NCBI GenBank assembly: GCA_045645245.1
Contig: JAZRIK010000104.1
Location: 1 to 64,000, forward strand
Length of the DNA: 64,000 nucleotides
Direction of reading: 5' to 3'
Origin: Scatosoma sp045645245
Lineage (GTDB): Bacteria; Bacillota; Clostridia; Christensenellales; Borkfalkiaceae
Below are positions 18,741 through 27,914 of this stretch, in pieces; position 1 is the stretch's first letter; each line of letters starts with the position of its first letter. The position numbers and the translations under genes were made by a program. A model generated the notes under the pieces. That model made no database searches. It was not told where the DNA came from and saw only the letters and a program-made list of their open reading frames with translations.

Positions 18741-20039
18741 ATGAAATACACCACAAAAGCAGCGGAAAAAAGTACCGTTAAAATCACGCTTAAATTTGAC
18801 GCGGAAGAATGGAAAAACGCGCAAAACCAAGCGTACTTGAAAACCAGAGGCAAATTTGCCATCAACGGCTTCCGCAAAGGCAAAGCACCCAAACACGTAA
18901 TTGAAAATATGTACGGCAAGGGCGTATTTTTCGAAGACGCGCTCAATGCGTTATTCTCGGAAAATTACGGCACCGTTCTTGAAAAGAACGAAAAGAAATT
19001 CACCCCCGTTGGCGACCCCGAAGTTTCGGTGGACGCACTTTCCGACGACGGCGTGACCCTTTTGGCAGTAGTACCCGTAAAACCCGAAGTGAAAATTTCC
19101 GCGTATAAGGGTATGAAGATTAAAGAATTTGCGTATAATGTAAAAGATGAAGAAGTGGATGCGGAAATCAACCGTTTGCTGGAAAGAAACGCACGCAAAG
19201 TGCCCGTAGAAGGCAGAGCGGCGCAAAGCGGCGATATTGCAAACATCAACTTCGTCGGTACGGTTGACGGCGTAAAATTCGACGGCGGCGAAGCGGAAGG
19301 GTTCGACCTTACTCTTGGCAGCGGTCAATTTATTCCCGGCTTCGAAGACCAAGTGATCGGTATGAACATCGGCGAAAGCAAGGATATCAACGTGACGTTC
19401 CCTGAAAACTATCAAGCGGAAAACTTGAAGGGCAAACCCGCTGTGTTTGCCGTGACTGTAAACTCGCTTACAGGCAAAGAGCTCCCCGAACTCACCGATG
19501 AATTCATCAAAGACGCAACGGGCAGCGAAAGCATCGACGCATACAAGGCAAAAGCAAGAGAAAGATTGCAAGCGCAAGCGGACAGACGCGCAAACGACGC
19601 TACGGAAAATAGCATTTTGGACGCAATCGCAGCAAATACCGAAGTGGAAATTCCCCAAGCGATGATCGAAAGAGAAATCGACGGCTTGATGCAAAAATTC
19701 GAATATCAACTGATGTATCAGGGCTTGAAGCTTGCCGATTATCTCTCGTTCTTGAAAGTGACGGAAGCGGATTTTAGAAAGAACTACGAAGAACAAGCGA
19801 AGAAGAACGTTTTGAACCAACTCATCATTTCGCAGCTTATCAAGGAAGAAAACGTAGAAGCTACGCAAGAAGAAGTAGATGCAAAGGTTGCTGAACAAGC
19901 GAAAGAAGTGGGCAAGGACGTGGAAGAATACAAAAAAGGTATGGATCCCCGTCAATTCGATTATATCCGCAGCGATATCATCATCACCAAGCTTTTCGAA
20001 ACGCTCAAAGCAAACAACGAAATGTACGTGGAAGAATAA
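18741..20039 (+). CDS. tig: Trigger factor chaperone
   Basis: 432 residues from ATG 18741 with AGGAG ten bases upstream; the earlier TTG (18723) would overlap that site. N-terminal ribosome-binding domain with GFRKGKAPKHVIE (the GFRxGxxP signature), FKBP-type PPIase domain (about 150-240, DGVKFDGGEAEGFDLTLG), and a helical C-terminal arm domain. It sits at the ribosome exit tunnel and shields nascent chains. First gene of tig-clpP-clpX. The promoter is weak by eye (TAAAAT at 18655). Confidence 0.97.
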   Translation: MKYTTKAAEKSTVKITLKFDAEEWKNAQNQAYLKTRGKFAINGFRKGKAPKHVIENMYGKGVFFEDALNALFSENYGTVLEKNEKKFTPVGDPEVSVDALSDDGVTLLAVVPVKPEVKISAYKGMKIKEFAYNVKDEEVDAEINRLLERNARKVPVEGRAAQSGDIANINFVGTVDGVKFDGGEAEGFDLTLGSGQFIPGFEDQVIGMNIGESKDINVTFPENYQAENLKGKPAVFAVTVNSLTGKELPELTDEFIKDATGSESIDAYKAKARERLQAQADRRANDATENSILDAIAANTEVEIPQAMIEREIDGLMQKFEYQLMYQGLKLADYLSFLKVTEADFRKNYEEQAKKNVLNQLIISQLIKEENVEATQEEVDAKVAEQAKEVGKDVEEYKKGMDPRQFDYIRSDIIITKLFETLKANNEMYVEE

Positions 20040-20076
20040 TTTCCCCGTTTATCAAAATACTTTTTAAGGAATTTTT

Positions 20077-20667
20077 ATGGAAAAGAACGTACTCGTGCCT
20101 TACGTAGTGGAACGCACGTCTTCGGGCGAACGCACTTACGACTTATATTCCCGTTTATTAGACGATAGAATTATCTTTTTGAGCGGGGAAATCAACGACG
20201 CAGTTGCAAATACGGTCGTAGCGCAGCTGATTTATCTCGAAGGCAAAGACCCTACCAAGGACATCTCGCTTTATATCAACTCCCCCGGCGGCTCGGTTTC
20301 CGCAGGTATGGCAATTTACGACACGATGAATTATATCAAGTGCGACGTTTCGACTATTTGTATCGGGCTCGCGGCGAGTATGGGCGCGTTCCTGCTCTCC
20401 AGCGGCGCGAAAGGCAAGCGTTTTGCGTTGCCCAACTCGGAAATTATGATCCACCAACCCCTTGGCGGCGCGCAAGGTCAGGCGAGTGATATTAAAATTC
20501 AAGCAGAGCATATTCTCCGCACGAAAGCCAAGCTGAATCGTATTTTGTCCGAAAACACGGGCAAGGACTTGCTGGCGATTGAGCGCGACACCGACCGCGA
20601 TTATTATATGTCCGCGGACGAAGCGAGAGCGTACGGCTTGATTGACAGAGTGTTTGTGAGAAGATAA
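20077..20667 (+). CDS. clpP: ATP-dependent Clp protease proteolytic subunit
   Basis: 196 residues. Catalytic Ser101 in [14 protein letters not shown] and His126 in IMIHQPLGG, with the third residue in [16 protein letters not shown]. Forms the double-ring tetradecamer fed by ClpX or ClpC. It follows tig by 37 bases and is followed by a terminator hairpin before clpX. Confidence 0.97.
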   Translation: MEKNVLVPYVVERTSSGERTYDLYSRLLDDRIIFLSGEINDAVANTVVAQLIYLEGKDPTKDISLYINSPGGSVSAGMAIYDTMNYIKCDVSTICIGLAASMGAFLLSSGAKGKRFALPNSEIMIHQPLGGAQGQASDIKIQAEHILRTKAKLNRILSENTGKDLLAIERDTDRDYYMSADEARAYGLIDRVFVRR

Positions 20668-20694
20668 GCTTTTCTCATTCTTTACGATAAACGA

Positions 20695-20731
20695 CGCGCA
20701 AAACCGCAAAAGGGTTTTGCGCGGTATTTTT
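20695..20731 (+). terminator. Terminator between clpP and clpX
   Basis: CGCGCAAAACC/GGGTTTTGCGCG hairpin followed by GTATTTTTC. Confidence 0.75.
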
Positions 20732-20835
20732 CAATAGAGTTTGGGTTATACTCTTTTTCGCGCCCTTTTCGCTTTGAAACTTTTTTTCGCGTTTGGGCGT
20801 ATGATAAATAACCCGTTTGATTTTAGGAGTTAAAA

Positions 20836-22074
20836 ATGACCAACAAACATCAACATTGTTCCTTTTGCGGAAAAGCCAAGGAAGAAACGCGTAAGCTCAT
20901 CACCGGCCCCGACGGCGCGTGTATTTGCGACGAGTGCGTGGAAATTTGTAAATCGATGGTAGATGAGTGGGAAGACGAAAAATCTACTCCCAAAGACGTA
21001 CCGTTGAAAAAGCCGGCGGAAATTAAAGCGGAGCTCGATCAATACATCGTTGGGCAGGATAAGGCAAAACGCGTGCTTTCCGTTGCCGTTTATAACCATT
21101 ATAAACGCATCAACGCCGTAAGCAAAAACAAAAAAGACGACGACGGTATTGAAATTGAAAAAAGCAACGTGCTTTTACTCGGCCCGACGGGAAGTGGGAA
21201 AACGCTACTCGCCCGTACGCTTGCAAAAATTTTGAACGTGCCGTTTGCCACTTCGGACGCGACTACACTCACCGAAGCGGGATACGTAGGCGAAGACGTA
21301 GAAAATATTTTATTAAAGCTTATTCAAAACGCCGATTATGACATCGAACGCGCGCAACGCGGCATTATCTATATCGACGAAATTGATAAAATTTCCAGAA
21401 AGAGCGAAAACGTTTCCATTACGCGCGACGTTTCCGGCGAAGGCGTACAGCAGGCGCTGCTGAAAATTATCGAAAGCACGACCGCAAACGTCCCCCCGCA
21501 AGGCGGCAGAAAACACCCCAACCAAGAATGCTTGCGCATCGACACGACGAATATTTTATTCATCTGCGGCGGCGCGTTCGTGGGGCTGGATAAAATTGTT
21601 TCGTCCAGAAAAGACGATACCACGCTCGGCTTCGGCGGTAAAGTGCGCTTGGGCGCAAACGAAGCGGATTATTCAATGCTCGACGACGTGAAACCGCAGG
21701 ATTTGACTAAATTTGGTTTAATCCCCGAATTCGTGGGCAGACTTCCCATCGTAGTCAATTTAGACCCGCTTGGCGAAGACGCGCTGGTGAAAATTTTAAC
21801 CGAACCGAAAAACGCGATCATCAAGCAATACCAAAAGCTTGTCGGGTTCGACGGCGTAAAGCTGACGGTGGAAGACGACGCGGTGCGCGAAATCGCGCAA
21901 ACGGCGATTCGCTTGAAAACGGGCGCGCGCGGACTTCGAACGATTATCGAAAGCGTAATGACGGACGTTATGTATAAAATTCCGTCGGAAAACAACGTGG
22001 AAGAAGTGGTTATCACCAAAGAATGCTTAACCAGCGGCGTACTGCCCAAGCTTATTTATAAACAAACCGCATAA
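20836..22074 (+). CDS. clpX: Clp protease ATP-binding subunit ClpX
   Basis: 412 residues. N-terminal C4 zinc-binding domain (Cys8, Cys11, Cys31, Cys34), Walker A GPTGSGKT near residue 118, Walker [11 protein letters not shown] and sensor/arginine-finger regions of the AAA+ unfoldase. Unfolds tagged substrates and passes them to ClpP. AGGAG precedes the start. In many Firmicutes lon and engB follow directly; here they come 7.5 kb later with a minus-strand cluster in between. Confidence 0.97.
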   Translation: MTNKHQHCSFCGKAKEETRKLITGPDGACICDECVEICKSMVDEWEDEKSTPKDVPLKKPAEIKAELDQYIVGQDKAKRVLSVAVYNHYKRINAVSKNKKDDDGIEIEKSNVLLLGPTGSGKTLLARTLAKILNVPFATSDATTLTEAGYVGEDVENILLKLIQNADYDIERAQRGIIYIDEIDKISRKSENVSITRDVSGEGVQQALLKIIESTTANVPPQGGRKHPNQECLRIDTTNILFICGGAFVGLDKIVSSRKDDTTLGFGGKVRLGANEADYSMLDDVKPQDLTKFGLIPEFVGRLPIVVNLDPLGEDALVKILTEPKNAIIKQYQKLVGFDGVKLTVEDDAVREIAQTAIRLKTGARGLRTIIESVMTDVMYKIPSENNVEEVVITKECLTSGVLPKLIYKQTA

Positions 22075-22090
22075 GCGTAAATTTTGTATA

Positions 22091-22120
22091 AAAAGAACGG
22101 CTCTTCAGCCGTTCTTTTTT
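22091..22120. terminator. Bidirectional terminator between clpX and rng
   Basis: AAAAGAACGGCT/AGCCGTTCTTTT with loop CTTC; T6 on plus, T5 on minus. Confidence 0.92.
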
Positions 22121-22121
22121 G

Positions 22122-22150
22122 TTTCATCTCATACCTGGGTAGGTCGTTTT
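22122..22150 (-). repeat. Dispersed motif copy after rng
   Basis: Minus-strand CGACCTACCCAGGTATGAGATGAAAC lies between the rng stop and its terminator, sense orientation. It is nearly identical over more than 25 bases to the copy at 25286-25314. Confidence 0.75.
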
Positions 22151-22156
22151 GAAAAA

Positions 22157-23659
22157 TTAATACAAAATTTGTGCTTTGTCGGGCAGGTGTAATACCTTTG
22201 CAGTATCCCCGCGCACCGAGAAGCAATCTTCCTTATACGTCTTATGCGGAATAAAATACACACGCTTTTCTTTCCAGCGGTTTTTCGCTTCGTGGGCAAA
22301 GAAACGCTCGTCCAAAATCTTGCGCATAATGCCTTCATTCAGCTCGACCAGCGCGGTTGTATAGCCCCGCGCAAAGCAATCCAAAATTCCGTCGCGGATA
22401 CGCATAATAACAAAAATATCCGCTTCTTTATCGCCAACGCCGTCGCAATGCGGGCAGGGTTGCACGAGCGACGAGAACGTTTCGTTGCCTACGCGTTTAC
22501 GCGTAAATTGCGTAATGCACAGCTCGCTCATCGGCAATACGTTGCATTTTGCCTTGTCCGTTTCCAAGCATTTTTTCAGCTCTTCCGTCACGATTGTTTT
22601 GTGGCTTTCATTCATCATATCGATAAAATCCACCACCACGATACCGGCAATATTCCGCAGGCGTACTTGCCGTGCAATTTCTCTTGCCGCCGCCAAATTC
22701 ACCGCAAAAACCGTTTCTTCCAGCGACGTTTCGCCCACGTAGCTGCCCGAGTTGACGTCGATAACCGTCATCGCTTCGGTATGCTCGATAATCAAATATC
22801 CCCCGCCGATAAGCGGTACCTTGGGCTTGGTCGCGTCATAAATCATCGGCGTAATATTATGTGCCGCGAACATCGACCGCGCGCCCGTGTACTTTACCAG
22901 CTTTCTCGCCGGTAAATCGCCGCGCAAATGCACGAGTAATAAAAGCTGTTGATACAGCTCTTCATCACCTACGTAAATCGCGCCAAGTTCACTGCCAAAG
23001 CTGTCGCGCATAATGCGCATCGGAAGCTCTTCGTCTTGATACAGCACTGTTCCTACCGCTGAATTTTTCGCGCGAGCAAGCGTCTTTTCGTATAATTTTT
23101 TCAAATACGCCGTTTCCGTTTTCAACTGCTTTTGCGTGGCGTAGGGGGCTTGCGTACGCACAATAAACCCTTCATTTTCCCGCTCGCGCATTTTTTTCGC
23201 TTTGGTTAAGAGTTGTTCTCTGAGCGTTTCGTCGGTGATTTTTCTCGAAATCCCCAAAAAGTCCGTTTGCGGAAGATAGATGACGTGTTTACCCACAAAC
23301 GAAAGGTTGGTCGTCACCTTTGCGCCCTTGTTTCCGCGCGGGGGCTTGGTCACTTGTACGATAATTTCGTCGCCCACTTTGAGTTCCATCGCCTTTTTTT
23401 GCGGCGAGTGCGTACCGTCGTACTTACTGTAATCGGTGTACGATTCTTCCATCGAAAGGTAGCAGTTTTTTTGCAAGCCGCAATAGATAAACGCGGCGTT
23501 CATTCCCGATAAAACGTTGGTCACTCTGCCCTTGTAAATGTTGCCTACAATTTCGCCCTTGCCTTCCGTTTCCACCAAAAACTCGGTAAGCTTCCCGTCT
23601 TCCAAGAGTGCGGCAAACTGCTGTCCGCAATATCGATCGAAAAACCATTCTTTTGTCAT
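22157..23659 (-). CDS. rng: Ribonuclease G/E family endoribonuclease
   Basis: 500 residues. An S1-like domain is inserted near the start (GEIVGNIYKGRVTNVLSGMNAAFIYCG), followed by the catalytic DNase-I-like region (VIDVNSG, GIVVVDFIDM) and the zinc-link motif CPHCDGVG. RNase G/E cuts single-stranded AU-rich RNA and matures 16S rRNA or starts mRNA decay. The length fits RNase G without the long RNase E scaffold tail. AGGAGG precedes the start, and a stable hairpin sits directly in front of it in the 5' leader. Confidence 0.94.
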   Translation of the reverse strand: MTKEWFFDRYCGQQFAALLEDGKLTEFLVETEGKGEIVGNIYKGRVTNVLSGMNAAFIYCGLQKNCYLSMEESYTDYSKYDGTHSPQKKAMELKVGDEIIVQVTKPPRGNKGAKVTTNLSFVGKHVIYLPQTDFLGISRKITDETLREQLLTKAKKMRERENEGFIVRTQAPYATQKQLKTETAYLKKLYEKTLARAKNSAVGTVLYQDEELPMRIMRDSFGSELGAIYVGDEELYQQLLLLVHLRGDLPARKLVKYTGARSMFAAHNITPMIYDATKPKVPLIGGGYLIIEHTEAMTVIDVNSGSYVGETSLEETVFAVNLAAAREIARQVRLRNIAGIVVVDFIDMMNESHKTIVTEELKKCLETDKAKCNVLPMSELCITQFTRKRVGNETFSSLVQPCPHCDGVGDKEADIFVIMRIRDGILDCFARGYTTALVELNEGIMRKILDERFFAHEAKNRWKEKRVYFIPHKTYKEDCFSVRGDTAKVLHLPDKAQILY

Positions 23660-23681
23660 TGTCGCCGCCTCCTAAAAACTA

Positions 23682-23749
23682 CCCGTGAACCGTCCAAGAC
23701 GATCCACGGGCGCAAACATTATTATACCACAGCGCATATGTTTTGGCAA
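23682..23749 (-). promoter_or_regulatory. rng promoter and 5' leader hairpin
   Basis: Minus-strand TTGCCA (23744-23749), 17-base spacer, TATAAT (23721-23726). About 10 bases into the transcript a hairpin (23682-23710; CCCGTGGATCGTC and GACGGTTCACGGG, loop TTG) ends 8 bases before the AGGAGG. Confidence 0.72.
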
Positions 23750-23785
23750 TAGGTTTTGCAGTTTTCTTTGCAAAAAAGTGGTTTT

Positions 23786-24763
23786 TTATCCTTTTTTTGT
23801 ATTATTTTGCCTGTTTTTTAACGTTTGTAGTGTTTCATACGGCGTTTTCGCCTGCAAAAATAGCAGGGAAAGTTGGTTTTGCGATAGATTGAATAGGTGT
23901 TTTTCTTCGCTGTCATATACTTCCAAAACCAAATATCTGCCCTTGCTGACGTACTTAAAAACGTCTTTTATTACGCAGCCGTTCCACACCGCAACCCGCC
24001 GTATCTCTAACCCGCGCGCGAGTGCGTCCGCACAGGAAAAATCCACTTTTTGATAGTGCGCATACTTTTCGCCGTTCCCGAACGCACCGAAAGCCAAGAA
24101 TATGGCAAAGAACAGCAAGGATATATTCACCTGCTTTTTTACTGCGCCAAAAACAAATACGCTTGCCATTCCCACAGCCAAAATCAGCGTGATAGTTTGG
24201 CAAATTTTAATCGCTTGTTTCTCCGCCTTTCCTTCGTCGGTCTGCTTTTTCGTAAACGCCTGCGTAAGAATGACGCGCAGCGCGCGCCCGCCGTCCAAGG
24301 GGTAAGCAGGCAGCAAATTTACAAGCGCAATCGCCAACGAAGTGCTATACGCGGTGTCCGTGAACGCGTACATGGTAGGGGCAAACCACCAAATTGCCGC
24401 AAAAAGCGCGGCGGTTAGCAAATTGCAAATCGGCCCAGCCAGCACCACGGATAATTCGTCTTTTAAGCGCATCGACGACAAGTCGCCGTCGATTACCGCG
24501 CCGTAGGGCATCAATACGACGGCGTTGAGCTTATACCCCAGCCGCGCCGCCGCAAAGGCGTGCGCGCATTCGTGTTGGAGCGCGACAAAACAACTCATTA
24601 AAAAGAGCGGCAGCTCGCCGGTAATCGAATACCAAATTCCCACGCCGATAAAAAGCGGGTGCAGCTTTATTGCGGGTCTTGTTTCTTTTTTTGACCGTTG
24701 ATAGGCAAAGCGGCGGCTGCGCCGCCGCTTTTTCGTTATTGCTCCGTCACCCACGCCAAGCAA
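23786..24763 (-). CDS. spoIVFB: Site-2 metalloprotease, SpoIVFB-like
   Basis: 325 residues, a polytopic membrane protein with HECAH (64-68) and the second zinc site NLLPAYPLDGG (Asp157), the M50 intramembrane protease signature. SpoIVFB-type enzymes cleave pro-sigma-K in the mother cell during sporulation. It overlaps the preceding SpoIVFA/M23-like gene by 28 bases, the expected SpoIVFA-SpoIVFB pairing. The first 30 residues before KLHPLFIG are very basic and partly encoded by a GC-rich hairpin, so the true start is uncertain, though no other start codon lies closer to the domain. CBS-like C-terminal half. Confidence 0.85.
   Translation of the reverse strand: MLGVGDGAITKKRRRSRRFAYQRSKKETRPAIKLHPLFIGVGIWYSITGELPLFLMSCFVALQHECAHAFAAARLGYKLNAVVLMPYGAVIDGDLSSMRLKDELSVVLAGPICNLLTAALFAAIWWFAPTMYAFTDTAYSTSLAIALVNLLPAYPLDGGRALRVILTQAFTKKQTDEGKAEKQAIKICQTITLILAVGMASVFVFGAVKKQVNISLLFFAIFLAFGAFGNGEKYAHYQKVDFSCADALARGLEIRRVAVWNGCVIKDVFKYVSKGRYLVLEVYDSEEKHLFNLSQNQLSLLFLQAKTPYETLQTLKNRQNNTKKG
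24707..24732. repeat. GC-rich hairpin at the spoIVFA/spoIVFB overlap
   Basis: AAAGCGGCGGC and GCCGCCGCTTT form an 11-bp stem with a TGC loop. T5 follows only on the plus strand. It codes for the arginine run near the SpoIVFB N-terminus. Confidence 0.7.
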
Positions 24764-25716
24764 TTTTCCTCCGTCACTTCAAAGCAGTTGAGCAGGGTAC
24801 CGTTCGAATACATCGTCACCTGCACTTCCGTTTCGCCTTCGCTGTACCCTACGGGTACGTTGCTTTTCACTTCTTCGCCCTGCGCATAATACACAAAATC
24901 CAACCCGCTCATCACCGCCGAGAAGGTATCCGAGTGTTCGATTTTTATCGTATAAGTGCCGTCCGCGTTTTGCACGACCGAATGCACTTTTCCGTCCACA
25001 GCAGGATATACGCACCCCTCGCCCGTAAACGAAATAACGCCTGCAGGGGAAACGGAAAGCTCTATGTTGGAAAAATCGCCCACCACGCTGTTTAAGGTAA
25101 AATCGCTATACGTGCGCGTATCCGTTTGCGCTTGCGCTCCGTCGTAAAGGGTACGGAAAAAAGTATTAATTGCGCTATGCGGAACAAATACGTTGGTTAA
25201 AAAGATTGCGCCGCACAAAGCGCACACCGCCGCAAACTCTATCCCAAGCACCGCTTTTACGCGTTTTTCTTGCTTGGAAAGCGCATTCATCTCATACCTG
25301 GGTAGGTCGTTTTCAAAATCTTCTTCGCTAAACGCGTATTCTTCGTCGGAAGAATACTCTTCAAATCTCTTTCGGTTTTCCACCGCCGAATACAACTTAA
25401 CGGTATCTACGCGGTCGGGGACGTCGCCCAAATTAAGCTTGCCTTGACTGTTGACGCCTTCCGCAAACAACGCCGCGTCCGCCGTAATTTCTTTGGCGGA
25501 AACAACGCCTTCGCTATGGGCAATATCGTTTGCGGTTTGCTCCATTTTACCGTTTACACTCTGAATAACGCTGTCTTGCAGCGTCCATTCTTTTTTAGGC
25601 GCAGCGGGGGGCGGGCGTTTTTCTATTTTGCGTTTGCGCGCGCTCTTTTTTTGCGTCACGCTTACTGTGGATACGGGAATTTCCAGCATTTCTGCGTATT
25701 CGATTTCTTCGTTCAT
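24736..25716 (-). CDS. SpoIVFA-like degenerate M23 (LytM-fold) membrane protein
   Basis: 326 residues. A long acidic and basic cytoplasmic N-terminus, one transmembrane segment (about 157-176), and a C-terminal LytM-type beta domain (VYPAVDGKVHSVVQNADGTY, then VKSNVPVGYSEGETEV) lacking the catalytic HxH. SpoIVFA is such a partner; it holds SpoIVFB in check until the forespore signal. Position directly before spoIVFB supports the call. Residues 138-143 (LPRYEM) are encoded by a full copy of the dispersed motif (25286-25314), in a low-complexity stretch just before the membrane segment. Confidence 0.75.
   Translation of the reverse strand: MNEEIEYAEMLEIPVSTVSVTQKKSARKRKIEKRPPPAAPKKEWTLQDSVIQSVNGKMEQTANDIAHSEGVVSAKEITADAALFAEGVNSQGKLNLGDVPDRVDTVKLYSAVENRKRFEEYSSDEEYAFSEEDFENDLPRYEMNALSKQEKRVKAVLGIEFAAVCALCGAIFLTNVFVPHSAINTFFRTLYDGAQAQTDTRTYSDFTLNSVVGDFSNIELSVSPAGVISFTGEGCVYPAVDGKVHSVVQNADGTYTIKIEHSDTFSAVMSGLDFVYYAQGEEVKSNVPVGYSEGETEVQVTMYSNGTLLNCFEVTEENCLAWVTEQ
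25286..25314 (-). repeat. Dispersed motif copy in the coding region
   Basis: Minus-strand CGACCTACCCAGGTATGAGATGAA matches the copy behind rng (22122-22150) including its left flank, although this one is translated and the other is not. Confidence 0.75.
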
Positions 25717-25832
25717 ACCTTCTTCTCCTTGCTTGCATTTATCGCTTGTGCTTTATCGTATGAAAAAAGACGCGAAAATAGAACTTCTCGCGCCTTTGCA
25801 AATTTTATCAAATTTTAGCCGTTTTTTGTTTT

Positions 25833-26693
25833 TTATTCTTCTTCGTCGTCATCGTCGGGCTTTTCTTGCGCAACGGATGCTTTTTTGAATTTGATTTCTT
25901 CTACGGGGAATTCCTTAAACACCAAACCGCCCGCGCCGTCGTCCTGCTTTACGCGCACCTGCATTTTTAACATATTCAGCGACGCCACCACCGCTTTCCC
26001 GTCGGGCGTGCCTACTTCCGCGCCTACTTTGGGCAGCTGCTTGGACGCGTCGTTATAATAATCGTATTCGTAGCTCAAACAGCACATCAGCCGTCCGCAA
26101 AGCCCGCTGATTTTTCCGGGGTTGAGCGACAAGCCCTGCACCTTTGCCATTTTTACGCTCACCTTCTTACATTCGGGCATATTCCCCGCACAGCAGCACA
26201 CTCTTCCGCAGGGGGCAATCCCGCCCAAATACTTGGTTTCGTCCCGCGTGCCTACCTGCCGAAGCTCAATACGCGTCTTAAACGCGGACGCCAAATCCTT
26301 AACCAGCTCTCTAAAATCCACGCGCGAAGCCGCGGTAAAATAGAATACGATTTTGCTTCCGTCGAACGCATATTCGCAATCGACGAGTTTCATTTCCAAG
26401 CCGTTTGCCGCAATTTTTTCCTTGCATATTTTAATCGCCTGCGGGCGTTTTGCTTGATTTGCTTCGTACAATTCTTTATCTCTTTGGGTGGCGATACGCA
26501 CGATGGGCTTGAGCGGTTGTACCACTTCTTCGTCATCGACTTCCTTAACGGGGTGGGCAACCCACGCGTATTCTAACCCGCGCGCCGTTTCTACAATGAC
26601 GGGCATATTACGCACGTATTCTTCTTTATCGCGGGGGGCAAAATAATACAATTTGCCGCCGCTTTTGAATTTAATTTCTACTACTTTTACCAT
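25833..26693 (-). CDS. ricT: RicT / YaaT, PSP1 domain protein
   Basis: 286 residues. PSP1 domain with the cysteine blocks GGIAPCGRVCCC and LCGRLMCCLSYEYDYY. In Bacillus, RicT with RicA and RicF carries iron-sulfur clusters, supports RNase Y maturation of mRNAs and affects sporulation and biofilm. The tail is lysine- and aspartate-rich. It lies directly downstream of holB, the conserved Firmicutes order, and upstream of the SpoIVFA-like gene. Confidence 0.93.
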   Translation of the reverse strand: MVKVVEIKFKSGGKLYYFAPRDKEEYVRNMPVIVETARGLEYAWVAHPVKEVDDEEVVQPLKPIVRIATQRDKELYEANQAKRPQAIKICKEKIAANGLEMKLVDCEYAFDGSKIVFYFTAASRVDFRELVKDLASAFKTRIELRQVGTRDETKYLGGIAPCGRVCCCAGNMPECKKVSVKMAKVQGLSLNPGKISGLCGRLMCCLSYEYDYYNDASKQLPKVGAEVGTPDGKAVVASLNMLKMQVRVKQDDGAGGLVFKEFPVEEIKFKKASVAQEKPDDDDEEE

Positions 26694-26729
26694 ATATTTC
26701 TTTCTATCCTTTTTATCTTTTTGAAAAAC

Positions 26730-26754
26730 TCATCTCATACCTGGTAGGTCAAAA
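26730..26754 (-). repeat. Dispersed motif copy at the end of holB
   Basis: Minus-strand GACCTACCAGGTATGAGATGA contains the holB stop codon (TGA inside TATGAG) and runs into the holB-ricT gap. Confidence 0.7.
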
Positions 26755-27721
26755 TGCCTGCTATCAGCGTTTCTATACATTGTGGAAAGTACGCGTTAAA
26801 GGTGACCTGCTTTTCCGCTTGTCCGATTGCTTGCTGGGCATAAAGCAGGGCGGGCAACGACAGCTTATCCGCCACCTTTTTTAACCGCTCGTTTTCCGCT
26901 TGCAAAAATACCTGCTCTTTCAAAGCTTGCGCGTTTTGCGCTGTCGCGGTTTTCAAAAGCAACGCGTCGCGGTAAACGATACGAAGCAAAGACAAAAGCT
27001 CTTTCTTTTTCTTGCTCTCGCCTATTTTTTTAACGAGAATAGGCAAATCCCGCTCGCTCGCCAAAGCAAGCGCAAGCGCGTCGTCCACCAAATTTTTATA
27101 CGCGCCGCCCAAAAGCATATTTTCCGCTTCGCCAAAAATTCCGCCGCACGCCGCCGCGCAAAGCGCGATTTCCGCAGGGGAATACTCCGCACCGTAAGAT
27201 CTATATAAGCCCTGCTCGATTTCTTGCACGGAAAAGGGCGGGATTTCCAACGTTTTTACGCGCGAAAGCACCGTTTGCAGGACAGGAAAGGTGGAAGTGA
27301 CGCCCAGCAAAAAGCATACGCCTTGGGGCGGTTCTTCTAAAAGTTTGAGCATTTTATTTTGCGCCGCAGGGGTCGCCAAATCGAAGTCGCAAACGACGAA
27401 CAATTTCAGATTCCCTTCAACGGGCTGTAAAATACTCTCTTCCTGCACCGTTTCCGCGTCTTCAACCATAAATTTTTTTTCATTTTCAGGGAAAATAAGA
27501 CAATCGGAAAAATGCTCTTCTTCAATCAGCCGAGAAAGCCGTATTTCGCTTGGCGAGCACTCTTGCTCGCAATGAAAAAAGAGTTTTGCAAACGTCTTTA
27601 ACGCCCCGCGTAAATTGCGCGCGTCGGGCAAATGCAATAAATACGCGTGGGAAAGCTCTTTTTTATTTCGTTCGTTTTGAACGAGCTGATACGCTCGCGT
27701 ACGGCAAAGCAGCGTTTGCAT
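26735..27721 (-). CDS. holB: DNA polymerase III delta' subunit
   Basis: 328 residues. Clamp-loader fold: AYLLHLPDARNLRGALKTFAK near the start (degenerate P-loop), KFMVEDAETVQEESILQPVEG, then NKMLKLLEEPPQGVCFLLG and SRVKTLEIPPF (SRC-type sensor region, here SRV). Loads the sliding clamp with DnaX and HolA. The Walker A motif is not canonical, as is usual for delta'. First gene of holB-ricT-spoIVFA-spoIVFB. Confidence 0.88.
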   Translation of the reverse strand: MQTLLCRTRAYQLVQNERNKKELSHAYLLHLPDARNLRGALKTFAKLFFHCEQECSPSEIRLSRLIEEEHFSDCLIFPENEKKFMVEDAETVQEESILQPVEGNLKLFVVCDFDLATPAAQNKMLKLLEEPPQGVCFLLGVTSTFPVLQTVLSRVKTLEIPPFSVQEIEQGLYRSYGAEYSPAEIALCAAACGGIFGEAENMLLGGAYKNLVDDALALALASERDLPILVKKIGESKKKKELLSLLRIVYRDALLLKTATAQNAQALKEQVFLQAENERLKKVADKLSLPALLYAQQAIGQAEKQVTFNAYFPQCIETLIAGILTYQV

Positions 27722-27773
27722 AGAGTCGTTTATTCCTTTTACGTTTTTTGAGAAAAAAAGTTTTTACCCCTTT

Positions 27774-27802
27774 ATTGTAGCATAAAAGTTAAAATTTTGC
27801 AA
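27774..27802 (-). promoter_or_regulatory. Promoter of the holB operon
   Basis: Minus-strand TTGCAA (27797-27802), 17-base spacer, TACAAT (27774-27779). Confidence 0.65.
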
Positions 27803-27853
27803 GCGGTTGCGCCATTCGTTATCGCTTGTATGTAAAAAAATTATATAAAACAC

Positions 27854-27882
27854 TTTACAAGTGTTTGAAATTATGCTATAAT
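27854..27882 (+). promoter_or_regulatory. Promoter of the capsule-type gene pair
   Basis: TTTACA (27854-27859), 17-base spacer, TATAAT (27877-27882); GGGGG six bases before ATG 27915. Confidence 0.75.
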
Positions 27883-27914
27883 GATGTTATTAAAAATTGA
27901 ATCGGGGGCTATTC

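Noticed and set aside
18951..19955. A 334-codon open frame on the minus strand
   Set aside because: It is the complement of tig, which has recognisable domains; codon bias of the plus strand creates the open frame.
20300..20315. GCAGGTATGGCAATT in clpP as a motif copy
   Set aside because: It encodes the conserved SAGMAIYD of ClpP.
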